From Haematobia irritans (taxonomy: Eukaryota; Arthropoda; Insecta; Diptera; Muscidae), in contig NC_134400.1 in assembly GCF_050003625.1 (NCBI RefSeq), forward strand, positions 194,321,918 to 194,385,917: a DNA stretch of 64,000 bases, given 5' to 3'. The translations under genes and the position numbers were made by a program. Shown piece by piece: positions 11,425 through 23,416 of the stretch. Position 1 is the first letter of the stretch. Every line of letters starts with the position of its first letter. The notes beneath the pieces are model-generated. The model searched no databases, was not told the DNA's origin, and worked only from the letters and a program-made list of their open reading frames with translations.

Positions 11425-12868
11425 TTTTTTATAAAAATTTTTTTTCTATAAAAATTTTGCCAAAATTTTATTTCTATAGAAAAATTTGCCAAAATTTTAT
11501 TTCAATAGAAAATTTTTCCAAAATTTTATTTCTATAGAAAATTATTTCAAAATTGTATGTCTATAGAAAATTTTGCCAAAATTTTATTTCTATAGAAAAT
11601 TTTGTCAAAATTGTATCTCTATAGGAAATTTTGTCAAAATTGTATCTCTACAGCAAATTTTGCCAACATGAATTTTATTTCTATAGCAAATTTTGCCAAA
11701 ATTATATTTCTATAGAAAATTTTGCCAAAATTATATTTCTATAGAAAATTTTGCCAGAATGTTATTTCTATAGAAAGTTTTGCCAAGATTTTTTTCTATA
11801 AAAATTTTGCCAAAATTTTATTTCTATAGAAAATTTTGCCAAAATTTTATTTCTATAGAAAATTATGTCGAAATTGTATGTCTGTAGAAAATGTTGCCAA
11901 AATTTTATTCCTATAGAAAATTTTGCCAAAATTTTATTTCTATAGAAAATTTTGCCAAAATTGTATTTCTACAGAAAATTTTGCCAGAATTTTATTTCTA
12001 TAGAAAATTTTGCCAAAATTTTATTTCTATAGAAAACTTTGTCAAAATTCTAATTCTATAGAAAATTTCGCCAAAATTTTATTTCTATAGAAAATTATGT
12101 CAAAATAGTATCTCTATAGAAAATTTTGCCAAAATTTTATTTCTATAGCAAACTTTGCCAAAATTTTATTTGTATAGAAAATTTTGCCAGAATTGTATTT
12201 CTATAGAAAATTTTGCCAAATTATATTTCTATAGAAACTTTTGCCAGAATTTTATTTCTATAGAATTTTTTATTTCTATAGAAATTTTTGCCAAAATTTT
12301 ATTTCTATAGAAAATTTTGCCAAAATTTTATTTCTATAGCAAATTTTGTCAACATTTAATTTCTATAGAAAATTTTGCCAAAATTGTACTTCTATAGCAA
12401 ATTTTGCCAACATTTAATTTCTATAGAAAATTTTGCCAAAATTGTACTTCTATAGGAAATTTTGCCAGAATTTTATTTCTATAAAAAATTTTGCCAAAAT
12501 TTTATTTCTATAGAAAATTTGTCAAAATTGTATTTCTATAAAAAATTTTGCCAAAATTTTATTTCTATAGAAAATTTTGCCAAAATTGTATTTCTATAGA
12601 AAATTTTGCCAACATTTTATTTCTATAGAAAATTTTGCCAAAATTTTATTTCTATAGAAAATTTTGCCAAAATTTTATTTCTATAGAAAATTTTGCCAAA
12701 ATTTTATTTCTTTAGAAAATTTTGCCAACATTTAATTTCTGTAGAAAATTTTGCCAAAATTTTATTTCTATAGAAAATTTTGCCAAAATTGTATTTCTAT
12801 AAAAAAATTTTCCGAACATTTTATTTCTTTAGAATATTTTACCAAAATTTTATTTCTATAGAATTAAA
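11425..12868 (+). repeat. 29-bp palindromic tandem array, right half (~48 units)
   Basis: Continuation of the array at 8371-10135 after the B2 insertion, with the same GCC-centred units and strand. Confidence 0.95.
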
Positions 12869-13387
12869 ACTCGGACAAAGGGGAGACCCCGTCCTCTCAG
12901 GAAGATCTGATATGAAAAGCGTTCTCTATTGTAGAAATACCAAACAAAAGGAGAGGCAGACGGAAGAGTGGACAGACATCCGGGCTGACTCAGTGTGTTC
13001 TATGTTGCGAAGAGAAGGACCATTCGGACACGCGAAGCAAACGGATAGCCAAGACAATATCCATTCAGGATATATACTCATTGTGAATCGTATGACTAAG
13101 AGCCGAGAATTAAATCATTAAAGTGAGCATATTAATATTCATGTAATTCAATTTATCACTAAATTCGCTGCAATTTTTTATTCTCTGGTATTTTAAATTC
13201 ACCACAAAAAAAAACGATCCATCTATGACGTCCACAAAAACGTCTATACAGGAAATTGTCTTTAATTGAAATAAATTGAACTTTTCTAGACAAACTAAAA
13301 ATAAACTTTTCCAAGTCGTATACCCCAAAAATAAACGCACCACAATATCTGTGAATAAGGCGCAAGTAGTGGAGGAGGTGTAAAAGC
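12869..13387. other. Unassigned segment, GC-richer at 12869-13090
   Basis: Bases 12869-13090 are less AT-rich than the surroundings (for example 'gagaccccgtcctctcagg') and resemble neither the arrays nor the three element families. No domain or RNA fold was recognised. It could be a retroelement scrap. Confidence 0.35.
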
Positions 13388-13698
13388 TACACGCAAAGAA
13401 AAAAACGTTTGGAAAACGTATACCGAAAACGTTTTTCTTTTGTTAGAGTTTTTTTAATTGCTTCGAAAATTTTAAACTTTTATCACCAAAAAAATTCGTT
13501 TGTTACAAAGTTTTTATTTTTTCGATAAAAAAAGTTAGTTTTGAAACAACAACAGAGTCCATTTCGTTTATATCAAACACTGTTCTTTTCTGACTTTTGG
13601 TCTTTAATAAACCGCATTTTACAGTTCAAAATTTAATATACTACAATGAAATGCTGAACATTTTTTCGGAATCTTCCGAACATATCTGGAATATATGT

Positions 13699-13724
13699 AA
13701 AAAAAAAAAAAAAAAAAAAAAAAA
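13699..13724 (+). repeat. (A)26 homopolymer beside the tRNA-like module
   Basis: A pure A run on the plus strand, so a T run just after the minus-strand tRNA-like module. It could act as a Pol III stop for that module. Confidence 0.8.
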
Positions 13725-13728
13725 CTTT

Positions 13729-13800
13729 GGTCGAAGCAGGGATCGAACCCACGACCCTTGGCATGAGAGTCAGACGTAGCAACCACTGCTCCACGGTGCC
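13729..13800 (-). mobile_element. tRNA-derived module (SINE head), minus strand
   Basis: Read on the minus strand it has an A-box-like TGGAGCAGTGGTT and a canonical B box GGTTCGATCCC at tRNA spacing, ending in a T run. It is a SINE-type head, not a functional tRNA: it lacks a convincing acceptor stem and lies in a repeat. Confidence 0.65.
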
Positions 13801-13916
13801 AAACTAAATGTTTGTTTCTGTTAAATAAACTTTGTTTATTCGGTTTGTGGGCGCCGCAAGCTATGCTATATAAATATAACTTATATGGATATTTATCTAT
13901 TGATGACCATAACAGG

Positions 13917-13985
13917 TACATAGCTCAGTGGTTAGTGTGTTGGCTTACAAAGTGCATAATCCGCGGTTCGATTCTCCGTCCAGGC
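13917..13985 (+). mobile_element. tRNA-derived module, plus strand
   Basis: A box TAGCTCAGTGGTTAGTG and B box GGTTCGATTCT are spaced as in a tRNA. Its 5' end faces that of the minus-strand module, so the two internal Pol III promoters would fire away from each other. A degraded relative lies on the minus strand at 52497-52570. Confidence 0.65.
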
Positions 13986-14301
13986 GAAAGGTAAAAAAAT
14001 TTTAAAAATTTATAAATTCGTATAATTTCTTCTACATTGTTGGTATTACAGGAAAAGGTGTTAAGAACTAAAAAACTCGTGGATGTGAGAAAGATGTGAA
14101 AAAAATGCAATTAGCGAGAAAAAAAATTTTTTTAGTTAGTCTTTATGAAATTGTTGTTATATCCTGGAAAAGAATAAATGTTTATCACAAAAAGTATATA
14201 CTTTTCTTCCAAATACACTTCCTTACAGTGAAAAGCAAATAAGAAACGAACTTTGTTTGTCTAAAATTTCGTTTGAGAGGAAAGAATTATTTTTTTGCGT
14301 G

Positions 14302-15295
14302 TATGATGACAAAATCTAATGAAATTACAATTAACGATTATTATAGGTAGTACGTACATGTATACTCTAAGGATAATGCAGCCATTGTCATTTTGCCACT
14401 ACACAAAGGACACAATCATTCGTTCGTGTGTATGTGTTGAAAACATTAAAAGCTATAAAACTTCTTTTAATTCAATTAATCTCAATTTGGATGTTGAGAA
14501 TAGAGTCTTGACGTCATAGGGACAATGTAAAGCGAACGCTTTGTGATTTAAGCAGATTTTCAAATGCCACAAAGCATTTAAGAGGTCTGTGCCAATAATA
14601 GACTTTGGAAATAAATCAACAAAATTATGGAAACATAATGAAAAATGTAATATTCGCAAACAATGGACAAACTACAAGCCATCCTTGGCATGTCAAGAAA
14701 TTGGATACCATAAATATTTACCCTTAGGAGCTTGCCATTTGCTTTGAGACAAAATAGGACCAGCTAAAGGAAGATATACACAAATGAGTTATCCAATTTC
14801 CCCTAAATAACAGGCGTAGTGTCATCATAGAAAATAGACAATTGTGCCAAAAGTTTAATTCTCTAGAAAACTTTGTCAAAGTCAAAATTTAGCTAGAAAA
14901 GGGAGTTCCTTGTCATTACGCTAAACATGGAATCTGGATGCAATAAGTAAGAAACTACAAGGACGAAAAGGACTGTTTTTCATATGTTTGGGTGTAAAAA
15001 TTATATGTTTGGAACTCAAATTTTTTAACACAATATTTTTAAGTGCAAACATATAATGTTCATAAACTAGCATAACATGTTTGGGACATATATGTTAATA
15101 TGTATAATATATGTTAATATCATGCTTCACCCTAGGGTGAAACATAATATGTTTGAGCAATACAAACAATATTTTGTTTGCACCAATCCTGAAAATATAT
15201 ATGCTTGAAGCAAAATGTGTTTGGGGTTTATGCCACAGAAGCGACTTTTTCTGAGGGTGTATATGAACCACTGTAACTGAAGATTGGCAAAATTT
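14302..15295. other. Intergenic DNA with a MITE-like palindromic stretch
   Basis: No gene recognised. Bases 14893-14940 look like a decayed SINE scrap ('gggagttccttgtcatt'). The stretch 14975-15265 is rich in ATGTTTG/CAAACAT inverted motifs around a perfect palindrome at 15126-15141, suggesting an old foldback MITE. Confidence 0.4.
15126..15141. repeat. Perfect 16-bp palindrome TTCACCCTAGGGTGAA
   Basis: Reads identically on both strands and extends to 24 bp with one mismatch. It is the likely centre of a foldback element. Confidence 0.7.
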
Positions 15296-15546
15296 TCTGT
15301 AAAAAACAAATTTTTCTATAGAAATAAAATTTTTTCAAAATTTTCTATAGACATACAATTTTGTCAAATTTTCTATAGAGAAATAAAATTTTCTATAGAA
15401 ACAAAATTTTCTATAGAAATAAAATTTTAACAAAATTTTCTATAGAAATGAAATTTTAACAAAATTTTCTGTAGAAATAAAATTTTAACAACATTTTCTA
15501 TTGAAATAAAATTTTGACAAAATTTTTTATATAAATAAAATTTTGG
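15296..15546 (-). repeat. 29-bp palindromic array in A3 (about 8 units)
   Basis: Minus-strand units of the TTTCTATAGAAA type, some shortened, ending in the border motif at 15545-15575. Confidence 0.85.
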
Positions 15547-16079
15547 TAGATTATTTTTGGCTCGAGTGGCAACCATGTTTATGAACCGATATGGACCAAT
15601 TTTTGTGCGATTGGGGATCGGCTATATATAACTATAGACCGATATGGACCAATTTTGGCATGGTTGTTATCGGCCATATTAGTACACCATATTCCAAATT
15701 TGAACCGGATCGGATGAATTTTGCTCCTCCAAGAGGCTTCGGAGGTCAAATCTGAGGATCGGTTTATATGGGGGCTATATATAATTATGAACCAATGTGG
15801 ACCAATTTTTGCATGGTTGTTAGAGACCATATACCAATACCATGTACCAAATTTCAGGCGGATCGGATGAAATTTGCTTCTCTTTGAGGCTCCGCAACCC
15901 AAATCTGTGGATCGGTTTATATGGGCGCCATATATAATTATGGACCCATGTGGACCAATTTTTGCACGGTTGTTAGAGACAATATACCAATACCATGTAC
16001 CAAATTTCAGCCGGATCGGATGCAATTTGCTCCTCTTTGAGGCATCGCAAGCCAAATCTGGAGATCGGTTTATATGGGG

Positions 16080-16106
<27 letters not shown>
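16080..16106. repeat. (TA)n microsatellite inside a 153-bp unit
   Basis: About 13 TA dinucleotides expand the 'tatatata' part of one A unit, an example of a proto-microsatellite growing within the repeat. Confidence 0.9.
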
Positions 16107-16111
<5 letters not shown>

Positions 16112-17360
16112 TGGATCGATGTGGACTAATTTTTGTATGGTTGTTAGAGACCATATACCAACACCATGTACCAAATTTCAGTCGGATCGGATGAAATATG
16201 CTTCTCTTAGAGGCTCCACAAGCCAAATCTGGGGATCGGTTTATATGGGAGCTATATATAATTCAGGACCGATATGGACCAATTTTTGCATGGTTGTTAG
16301 AGACCATATACCAACATCATGTACCAAATTTCAGCCGGATTGGAGGAAATTTGCTTCTCTTTGATGATCCGCAAGCCCAATCTGGGGATCGGTTTATATG
16401 GGGGCTTTATATAATTATGAACCGATGTGGACCAATTTTTGCACGGACGAACGGACAAGCTTACATAGATCGGTTTATATGGGGGCTTACATAGGATCGG
16501 GGGGCTTACATAGGATCGGTTTATATGGGGGCTTTATATAATGGTCATTGGAGACCATATACTAACATCATGTATCAAATTTCAGCCGGATCGGATGCAT
16601 TTTGCTCCTCCAAGAGGCTCCGGAGGTCAAATCTGAGGATCGGATTATATGGGGGCTATATATAATTATGGACCGATGTGAACCAATTTTTGCATGGCCA
16701 TTAGAGACCATATACTAACATCATGTACCAAATTTCAGCCGGATTGGATGAAATCTGTTTCTCTTAGAGGCTATGCAAGCCAAATCGGGGGATCGGTTTA
16801 TATGGGGGCTATATATAATTATGGACCGATGTGAACCAATTTTTGCATGGCCATTAGAGACCATATACTAACATCATGTACCAAATTTCAGCCGGATCGG
16901 ATGAAATTTGCTTCTCTTAGAGGCTCCGCAAGCCAAATTGGGAGATCGGTTTATATGGGGGCTATATATAATTATGGACCGATGTGAACCAATTTTTGCG
17001 CGGTTGTTAGAGACCATACAGTAACACCATGTACCAAATTTCAGCCGGATCGGATGAAATTTGCTTCTCTTAGAGGCCTCGCAAGCCAAATTGGGAGATC
17101 GGTTTATATGGGGGCTATATATAATTATGAACCGATGTGGACCAATTTTTGCACGGTTGTTAGAGACCATATACCAACACCATGTACCAAATTTCAGCCG
17201 GATCGGATAAAATATGCTCGTCTTAGAGGGTCCGCAAGCCAAATCTGAGGGTCCCTTTATATGGGGGCTATACGTAAAAGTGGACCGATATGGCCCATGT
17301 GCAATACCATCCGACCTACATCAATTTCAACTACTCCATCCTATGGTAGAGGGTATAAAA

Positions 17361-18403
17361 AAATATAAAAACTATTTATTTGTAAAAATATCACAGAATT
17401 TTTTAATTTACATCCAACACATTGAATACGAATCACACCTAAAGAAGTGATGCAAATTCAGTGCACCGGCTGTTGAAATGGAGTACTTCCGTCCTATGAC
17501 AAGCCCATGTTAAATTCATCGCTTCTGCGTTAATTTTCCACCACTTCCGGATCCAAAAACAATATTTTCATTACTTTTTTGGCGACGCTTTTTTCGCTGG
17601 GACTATAACAAAGGAATCCAAAAATTATTATCATTTTAACTAAAACATAATTATTGCAATGAAATAAAATAAAGTTCAATTAGCTTTAGTCTTCCATAGT
17701 TAAGTGTATATATCTGATGTCGCTAATGACAGATATTTCTCATATGTTTCATATTATTAAAGTAATGATACCATAATCACATAATGGCCTAAAGTAGAAT
17801 AGCCCTCACATAATATTTTCACAATAATTGTTATTGTACATTTAACGCTTGTGTTATAATCAATGTGCATTTCCTTCAATGGCATAAGAAAATCCAATGG
17901 ACCTGGGGTAAATCATATCTCCAATACAAAATTTCATCATTTCCCAATAACTGATAGCTGAATACAAATGATAACGACGTCATCAATATTCTTCATCATT
18001 TATACAATTAGATATAGAATACTATTAAAAAGCCACAATAAAATCTCTACCGTATCAGTATTTGTATGAAAAGGACATATAATAAACAAAAAATTTCTGG
18101 TTTTCAATAAACCTACAATTGCGGCAATTGACATAATATTATATACATGCTGAACCGGATGAAGAAGGTAATACCAGGTCTCATGATGGCAGCATTATCA
18201 TTATCGTAATATTAAGATAATGGCTATTGAAATTATACCATAACAGGGAGATTTTTATTTAAATTCAAATGAAACCGAACGCATTGTGAAATGTCACAAA
18301 CAGTTATAAGAACTTTCCATGGGATATGTTATCATTAGCCAGAGCATGAGAAAAATTTAATTTCATGAAGCAAAGAAAGATGATACAAAACAAAAAAAAA
18401 AAG
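17361..18403. other. AT-rich intergenic DNA, no gene recognised
   Basis: Low-copy-looking sequence without a coding frame, RNA box or transposon end that I recognise. Confidence 0.4.
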
Positions 18404-18406
18404 AAA

Positions 18407-18641
18407 CAAGTATATACGGTCGTAACACGCACAGAAAAAACATGTTTGGACATAGTTGCCGCATTCATTTAATGCTTATCTAGAGTATGTACACACAAAA
18501 AAATAATACATTTATTTTATGAATAGTGTTCACAAAAATTTTCCAAACACGGGATTCATAAATTATATGAAAACAATTCATAAAATAAAAAATACAGGTT
18601 TTCATTGGCTACGAATGTATACATAATATGAATGTAGTTTT
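18407..18641. other. Stub of a family A 3' end and AT-rich sequence
   Basis: Bases 18407-18424 read acaagtatatacggtcgta, the terminal bases of a minus-strand family A element, and are then cut off. The rest is AT-rich with 'cacacaaaaaaa', possibly MITE debris. Confidence 0.5.
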
Positions 18642-20781
18642 TATACCCTCCATCATAGGAGGGGGTATATTAACTTTGTCATTCCGTATGTAACACATCG
18701 AAATATTGCTCTAAGACCCCATAAAGTATATATATTCTGGGTCGTGGTGAAATTCTGAGTCGATCTAAGCATGTCCGTCCGTCCGTCCGTCCGTCCGTCT
18801 GTTGAAATCACGCTACCTTCCGAACGACACAAGCTATCGACTTGAAACTTGGCACAAGTAGTTGTTATCGATGTAGGTCGGATGGTATTGAAAATGGGCC
18901 ATATCGGTCCACTTTTACGTATAGCGCCCATATAAAGGGACCCTCAGATTTGGCTTGTGGAGCCTCTAACAGAAGCATATTTCATCCGATCCGGCTGAAA
19001 TTTGGTGTATGGTGTTGGTATATGGTCTCTAACAAACATGCAAAAATTGGTCCACATCAGTCCATAATTATATATAGCCCCCATATAAACCGATCCCCAG
19101 ATTTGGCTTGCGGAGCCTCTAAGAAAAGCAAATTTCATCCGATCCGGCTGAAATTTGGTATATGGTGTTGGTATATGGGCTCTAACAACCATGCAAAAAT
19201 TGGTTCACATCGGTCTATAATTATATATAGCCCCCATATAAACCGATCCCCAGATTTAGCTTGCGGAGCCTCAAAGAGAAGAAAATTTCATCCGATCCGG
19301 CTGAAATTTGGTACATGATGTTGGTATATGGTCTCTAACAACCACGCAAAAATTGGTCCATATCGGTCCTTAATTATATATAGCCCCCATATAAACCGAT
19401 CCCCAGATTTGGCTTGTGGAGCCTCTAAGAAAAGCATATTTCATCCGATCCGGCTGAAATTTGGTACATGGTGTTGGTATATGGTCTCTAACAATCATGC
19501 AAAAATTGGTCCACATCGGTCCATAATTATATATAGCCCCCATATAAACCGATCCCCAGATTTGGCTTGAGGAGTCTCAAAGAGAAGCAAATTGCATCCG
19601 ATCCGGCTGAAATTTGGTACATGGTATTGGTATATGGTCTCTAACAACCGTGCAGAAATTGATCCACATCGGCCCATAATTATATATAGCGCCCATATAA
19701 ACCGATCCCCAGATTTTGGTTGCGGAGCCTCAACGAGAAGCAAATTTCATCCGATCCGCCTGAAATTTGGTACATGATTTTGGTATATGGTCTCTAACAA
19801 CCATGCAAAAATTGGTCCACAGCGGTTCATAATTATATATAGCCCCATATAAACCGATCCCCAGATTTGGCTTGCGAAGTCTCCAAGAGAAGCAAATTTC
19901 ATCCAATCCGGTTGTAATTTGGAACATGGTGTTAGTATATGATATTTAACAACCGTGCCAGAATTGGTCCATATCGGTCCATAATTATATATAGCCCCCA
20001 TATAAAACATTCTCCATATTTGACCTCCGGAGCCTCTTGGAGGAGCAAAATTCATCCGATCCGGTTCAAATTAGGAACGTGGTGTTAGTATATGGTCGCT
20101 AACAACCATACCAAAATTGGTCCAATCACACAAAAATTGGTCCATATCGGTTCATAATCATGGTTGCCACTAGAGCCAAAAATAATCTACCAACATTTTA
20201 TTTCTATAGAAAATGTTGTCAAAATTTTATTTCTATATAATATTTTGTCAAAATTTTATTTCTAGAGAAAATTTTGTTAAAATTTTATTCGGTTCGTAAT
20301 AAAATTTTCATCATTGTCAAAATTTTATTTCTATAGAAAATTTTGTCAAAATTTTATTTCTATAGAAAATTTTGTTCAAATTTTATTCGGTTCATAATCA
20401 TGGTTGCCACTCGAGCCAAAAATAATCTACCAAGATTTTATTTCTATAGAAAATTTTGTCAAAAGTTTATTTCTATAGAAAATTTTGTTAACATTTTATT
20501 TCTGTAGAAATTTTTGTCAAAATTGTCTTTCTATAAAAAATTTTGTCAACATTTTTATTTCTACAGAAAATTGTGTGAAAATTTTATTTCTATAAATTTT
20601 TATTCTATACAATTTAGAAGATGGTGTTAGGAGGTTTTAAGATACCTTGCCATCGGCAAGCGTTACCGCAACTTAAGTAATTCGATTGTGGATGGCAGTG
20701 TTTAGATGAAGTTTCTACGCAATCCATGATGGAGGGTACATAAGCTTCGGCCTGGCCGAACTTACGGCCGTATATACTTGT
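18642..20781 (+). mobile_element. Family A element (copy A4), complete
   Basis: TATACCCTCCATCATAGGAG head, TATA core ending at 18733, (GTCY)n at 18775-18801, 153-bp units (18928-20125), the array border twice (20158 and 20398), 29-bp units (20190-20607) and a full tail with TTCGGCCTGGCCGAA and TATATACTTGT. It is flanked by T on both sides with no duplication. Confidence 0.85.
20190..20607 (+). repeat. 29-bp palindromic array in A4, interrupted by a second border
   Basis: Units of the GTC-centred type. A second copy of the border GGTTGCCACTCGAGCC at 20402 splits the array, indicating an internal duplication that included the border. Confidence 0.85.
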
Positions 20782-20960
20782 TAATATTATAAATGAATAC
20801 ATACATATTTTTCGACATTGAAAAATATGTACTTTTCCATAATATATATTAAAAACTTCATGCAATACATGTAACTTTTCTTTTAGATTTTTCCCCTGAT
20901 TCTTAATGCCTGCATAATTGGTCAAAATGTATGAACCCATTTACTAAAAACCGCATTATA

Positions 20961-21892
20961 AAGGGTGATTTGTTAAGAGCTTGATAACTTTTAAAAAAAA
21001 AAAACGCATAAAATTTGCAAAATCTCATCGGTTCTTTATTTGAAACGTTAGATTGGTCCATGACATTTACTTTTTGAAGATAATTTCATTTAAATGTTGA
21101 CCGCGGCTGCGTCTTAGGTGGTCCATTCGGAAAGTCCAATTTTGGGCAACTTTTTCGAGCATTTCGGCCGGAATAGCCCGAATTTCTTCGGAAATGTTGT
21201 CTTCCAAAGCTGGAATAGTTGCTGGCTTATTTCTGTAGACTTTAGACTTGACGTAGCCCCACAAAAAATAGTCTAAAGGCGTCAAATCGCATGATCTTGG
21301 TGGCCAACTTACCGGTCCATTTCTTGAGATGAATTGTTCTCCGAAGTTTTCCCTCAAAATGGCCATAGAATCGCGAGCTGTGTGGCATGTAGCGCCATCT
21401 TGTTGAAACCACATGTCAACCAAGTTCAGTTCTTCCATTTTTGGCAACAAAAAGTTTGTTAGCATCGAACGATAGCGATCGCCATTCACCGTAACGTTGC
21501 GTCCAACAGCATCTTTGAAAAAATACGGTCCAATGATTCCACCAGCGTACAAACCACACCAAACAGTGCATTTTTCGGGATGCATGGGCAGTTCTTGAAC
21601 GGCTTCTGGTTGCTCTTCACTCCAAATGCGGCAATTTTGCTTATTTACGTAGCCATTCAACCAGAAATGAGCCTCATCGCTGAACAAAATTTGTCGATAA
21701 AAAAGCGGATTTTCTGCCAACTTTTCTAGGGCCCATTCACTGAAAATTCGACGTTGTGGCAGATCGTAAGTCTATTCATGATGAAATGTCAAAGCATACT
21801 GAGCATCTTTCTCTTTGACACCATGTCTGAAATCCCACGTGATCTGTCAAATACTAATGCATGAAAATCCTAACCTCAAAAGAATCACCCTT
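20961..21892 (-). mobile_element. Internally deleted DD41D mariner-like transposon (rosa/VS type)
   Basis: 932 bp flanked by TA at 20959-20960 and 21893-21894. The terminal inverted repeats begin AAGGGTGATT and match for 10 bp before diverging. Inside is the catalytic half of a transposase on the minus strand. The N-terminal DNA-binding half is missing, so the copy is non-autonomous. Confidence 0.85.
21067..21771 (-). pseudogene. Transposase, catalytic domain only (DD41D Tc1/mariner)
   Basis: The open frame covers about 234 codons back to an in-frame TAG at 21772-21774. Beyond it the same frame continues with KEKDAQYALTFHHE, so the TAG looks like a mutation in once-coding sequence. Counted from the codon at 21720, the catalytic triad is D15 (FSDEAHF), D108 (WFQQDGATCH) and D150 (CDLTPLDYFLWG). 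There are 41 residues between the second and third acids, which defines the DD41D (rosa/VS) class. All three acids are present. No start codon or helix-turn-helix region remains. Confidence 0.85.
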
Positions 21893-21894
21893 TA

Positions 21895-22824
21895 GTCCAA
21901 TCAGTAAAGAACATAATTTTATAATATTTTATATTACTTATGAGCACGCTTCCATTTAATATTGTTTTTTGTCAATTTTTTCCAGCAATAAAAAATGCTT
22001 CGAATCGCGACGGCGACTCAAACTGTACTGAAAAACTCAAACACACGTGTTGCCTTCAAAACGTTATGTTTCTTTTTTTTGTCTCTTATTATATGCTTGT
22101 ATTGTTACATATGAGAGAAACTCTATTTTGTGGTTCTCTCACGCTAAGAGAAAACCAGTATTTTTTGATATATTAAGTAAAGTTCCATTGATTCTATGAA
22201 ACCGTCCATATATATTATTAAAAAATTCATAATTTCACAACAAGTATTTACGAAAACAATATATTATGTAAGTGTACATATTTTTTATGAAAAAGTCCAT
22301 AAAATTATAAAAATGTACAAATTTATGTACAAATTCATATTTTATTTTTTTGTGTGTAATTGTCGCGAAAACCATGTATTTTGTATTTGTAAAAATAATT
22401 TTCGAGCGATGAAAAATATATGTTGGCAATGCCATTTAAATGATTCTCATATGCCGCAAAAATGTTCTATTATTTAAATGATAGAATTTGAGACCATTAT
22501 ATGGTCGGGAAAATCATGTACCTGACCATTCAATTTTTTTACTTTTCTACAGGGAAAAAGGTATTTTTATAGGTTACGAATAGACATGTCTATTACATGG
22601 CCAAAAAAAAAACCATCTACATTGTTTTCGTGACCATTTACTTTTTTTAATTTTTTTGCATCGAAAAGAATTCTATAAACAACATTGAGCAGGTACACAC
22701 GATTTTCATTTTGCGCGTCAGTCGTGTGTTGATTGTTTCTTGGAATGGACGAAGAATACGGAATTACTATGTTTTGTGTTAATTTATTTATTCAGAAGTA
22801 ACACGTGGTTTTATGTGAACACAA
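21895..22824. other. AT-rich intergenic DNA with MITE-like stretches
   Basis: No gene recognised. The part 22185-22700 contains paired motifs such as 'gaccattatatggtc' and long A/T runs, which suggests decayed foldback elements. Short frames have no domain. Confidence 0.4.
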
Positions 22825-23026
22825 ACAAGTATATACGGCCGTAAGTTCGGCCAGGCCGAATCTTATGTACCCTCCACCATGGATTGCGTAGAAACTTCTA
22901 CGAAAGACTGTCATCCACAATCGAATTAATTGGGTTGTAGTATCTTAAAACTTCTTAACATCGTTTTCTAAATTGTGAGTTAGTCCATACGTGGTATATA
23001 TTAGACAAAAAAGTTATGTATAGGTA

Positions 23027-23416
23027 CCCAGCAAAAAATATTTCAGCAGTAAAATTTAGTTGCGCTTTTTGGTATGCAATAAAGTAGGTAGTGCAGCCAT
23101 ACTGCATGTATCGGCGGCAATAACGTAAACGAGTAATCAAACAAGTTTATGATCATTCATTTACGTTATTGCAACCAATTCATGCAGTATAGATGCGCGA
23201 AAGGTAGTGCTGTTTTCCTTCATACCAATAACAATATTGTTCACTTCTGACCAATATTGTTATTGAAATGAGCAATTATATCAGCGCTAAGTTGAAGTTG
23301 CTATAAATTGGGACACCGCCCACAAAAATCAGCGCTCAATCGGTTGTTTTGTAAGCAGTTGGTACTGCCACTCTCCCTTACAATCCTGCTGAAATAGTGC
23401 TCCATTTTTTGCTGGG
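23027..23416. mobile_element. 390-bp MITE with CCCAGCAAAAAAT terminal repeats, TA target site
   Basis: Terminal inverted repeats CCCAGCAAAAAAT and ATTTTTTGCTGGG, flanked by TA at 23025-23026 and 23417-23418. The paralogous unoccupied site is visible in copy A2 near 5670 ('acttacctatac' on the opposite strand). There is no coding capacity. Confidence 0.85.

Larger units (their letters stand above)
13390..14301. mobile_element. Composite repeat J, copy 1, with two divergent tRNA-like modules
   Basis: Begins CACGCAAAGAAAAAAACG after TA and ends TTATTTTTTTGCGTG before TA, suggesting terminal inverted repeats with a TA target site. Inside are a minus-strand tRNA-like module (13729-13800), a ~115-bp spacer with 'aaataaactttgt' and 'gtgggcgccg', and a plus-strand tRNA-like module (13917-13985). 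The part 13390-13985 is shared, inverted, with 52495-54243; sequence to the right of 13985 is not, so the true right end is uncertain. Confidence 0.55.
15296..17360 (-). mobile_element. Family A element (copy A3), tail-truncated, head core deleted
   Basis: From left: a minus-strand 29-bp array (15296-15546), the TGGCTCGAGTGGCAACC border, 153-bp A units (15575-17290), and a head end reading CCATCCTATGGTAGAGGGTATA at 17339-17360. The TATA core and (GTCY)n are deleted between 17325 and 17339. The tail hairpin is absent on the left. Confidence 0.75.

Noticed and set aside
13917..13985. A functional tRNA gene
   Set aside because: A and B boxes are present, but there is no convincing acceptor stem, and the sequence is shared within a dispersed composite repeat; it is a SINE-type module.
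22196..22477. 93-codon frame (MKPSIYIIKKFIISQQ) as a gene
   Set aside because: Extremely biased to AT-rich codons, overlaps an opposite-strand frame, and lies in MITE-like palindromic sequence.
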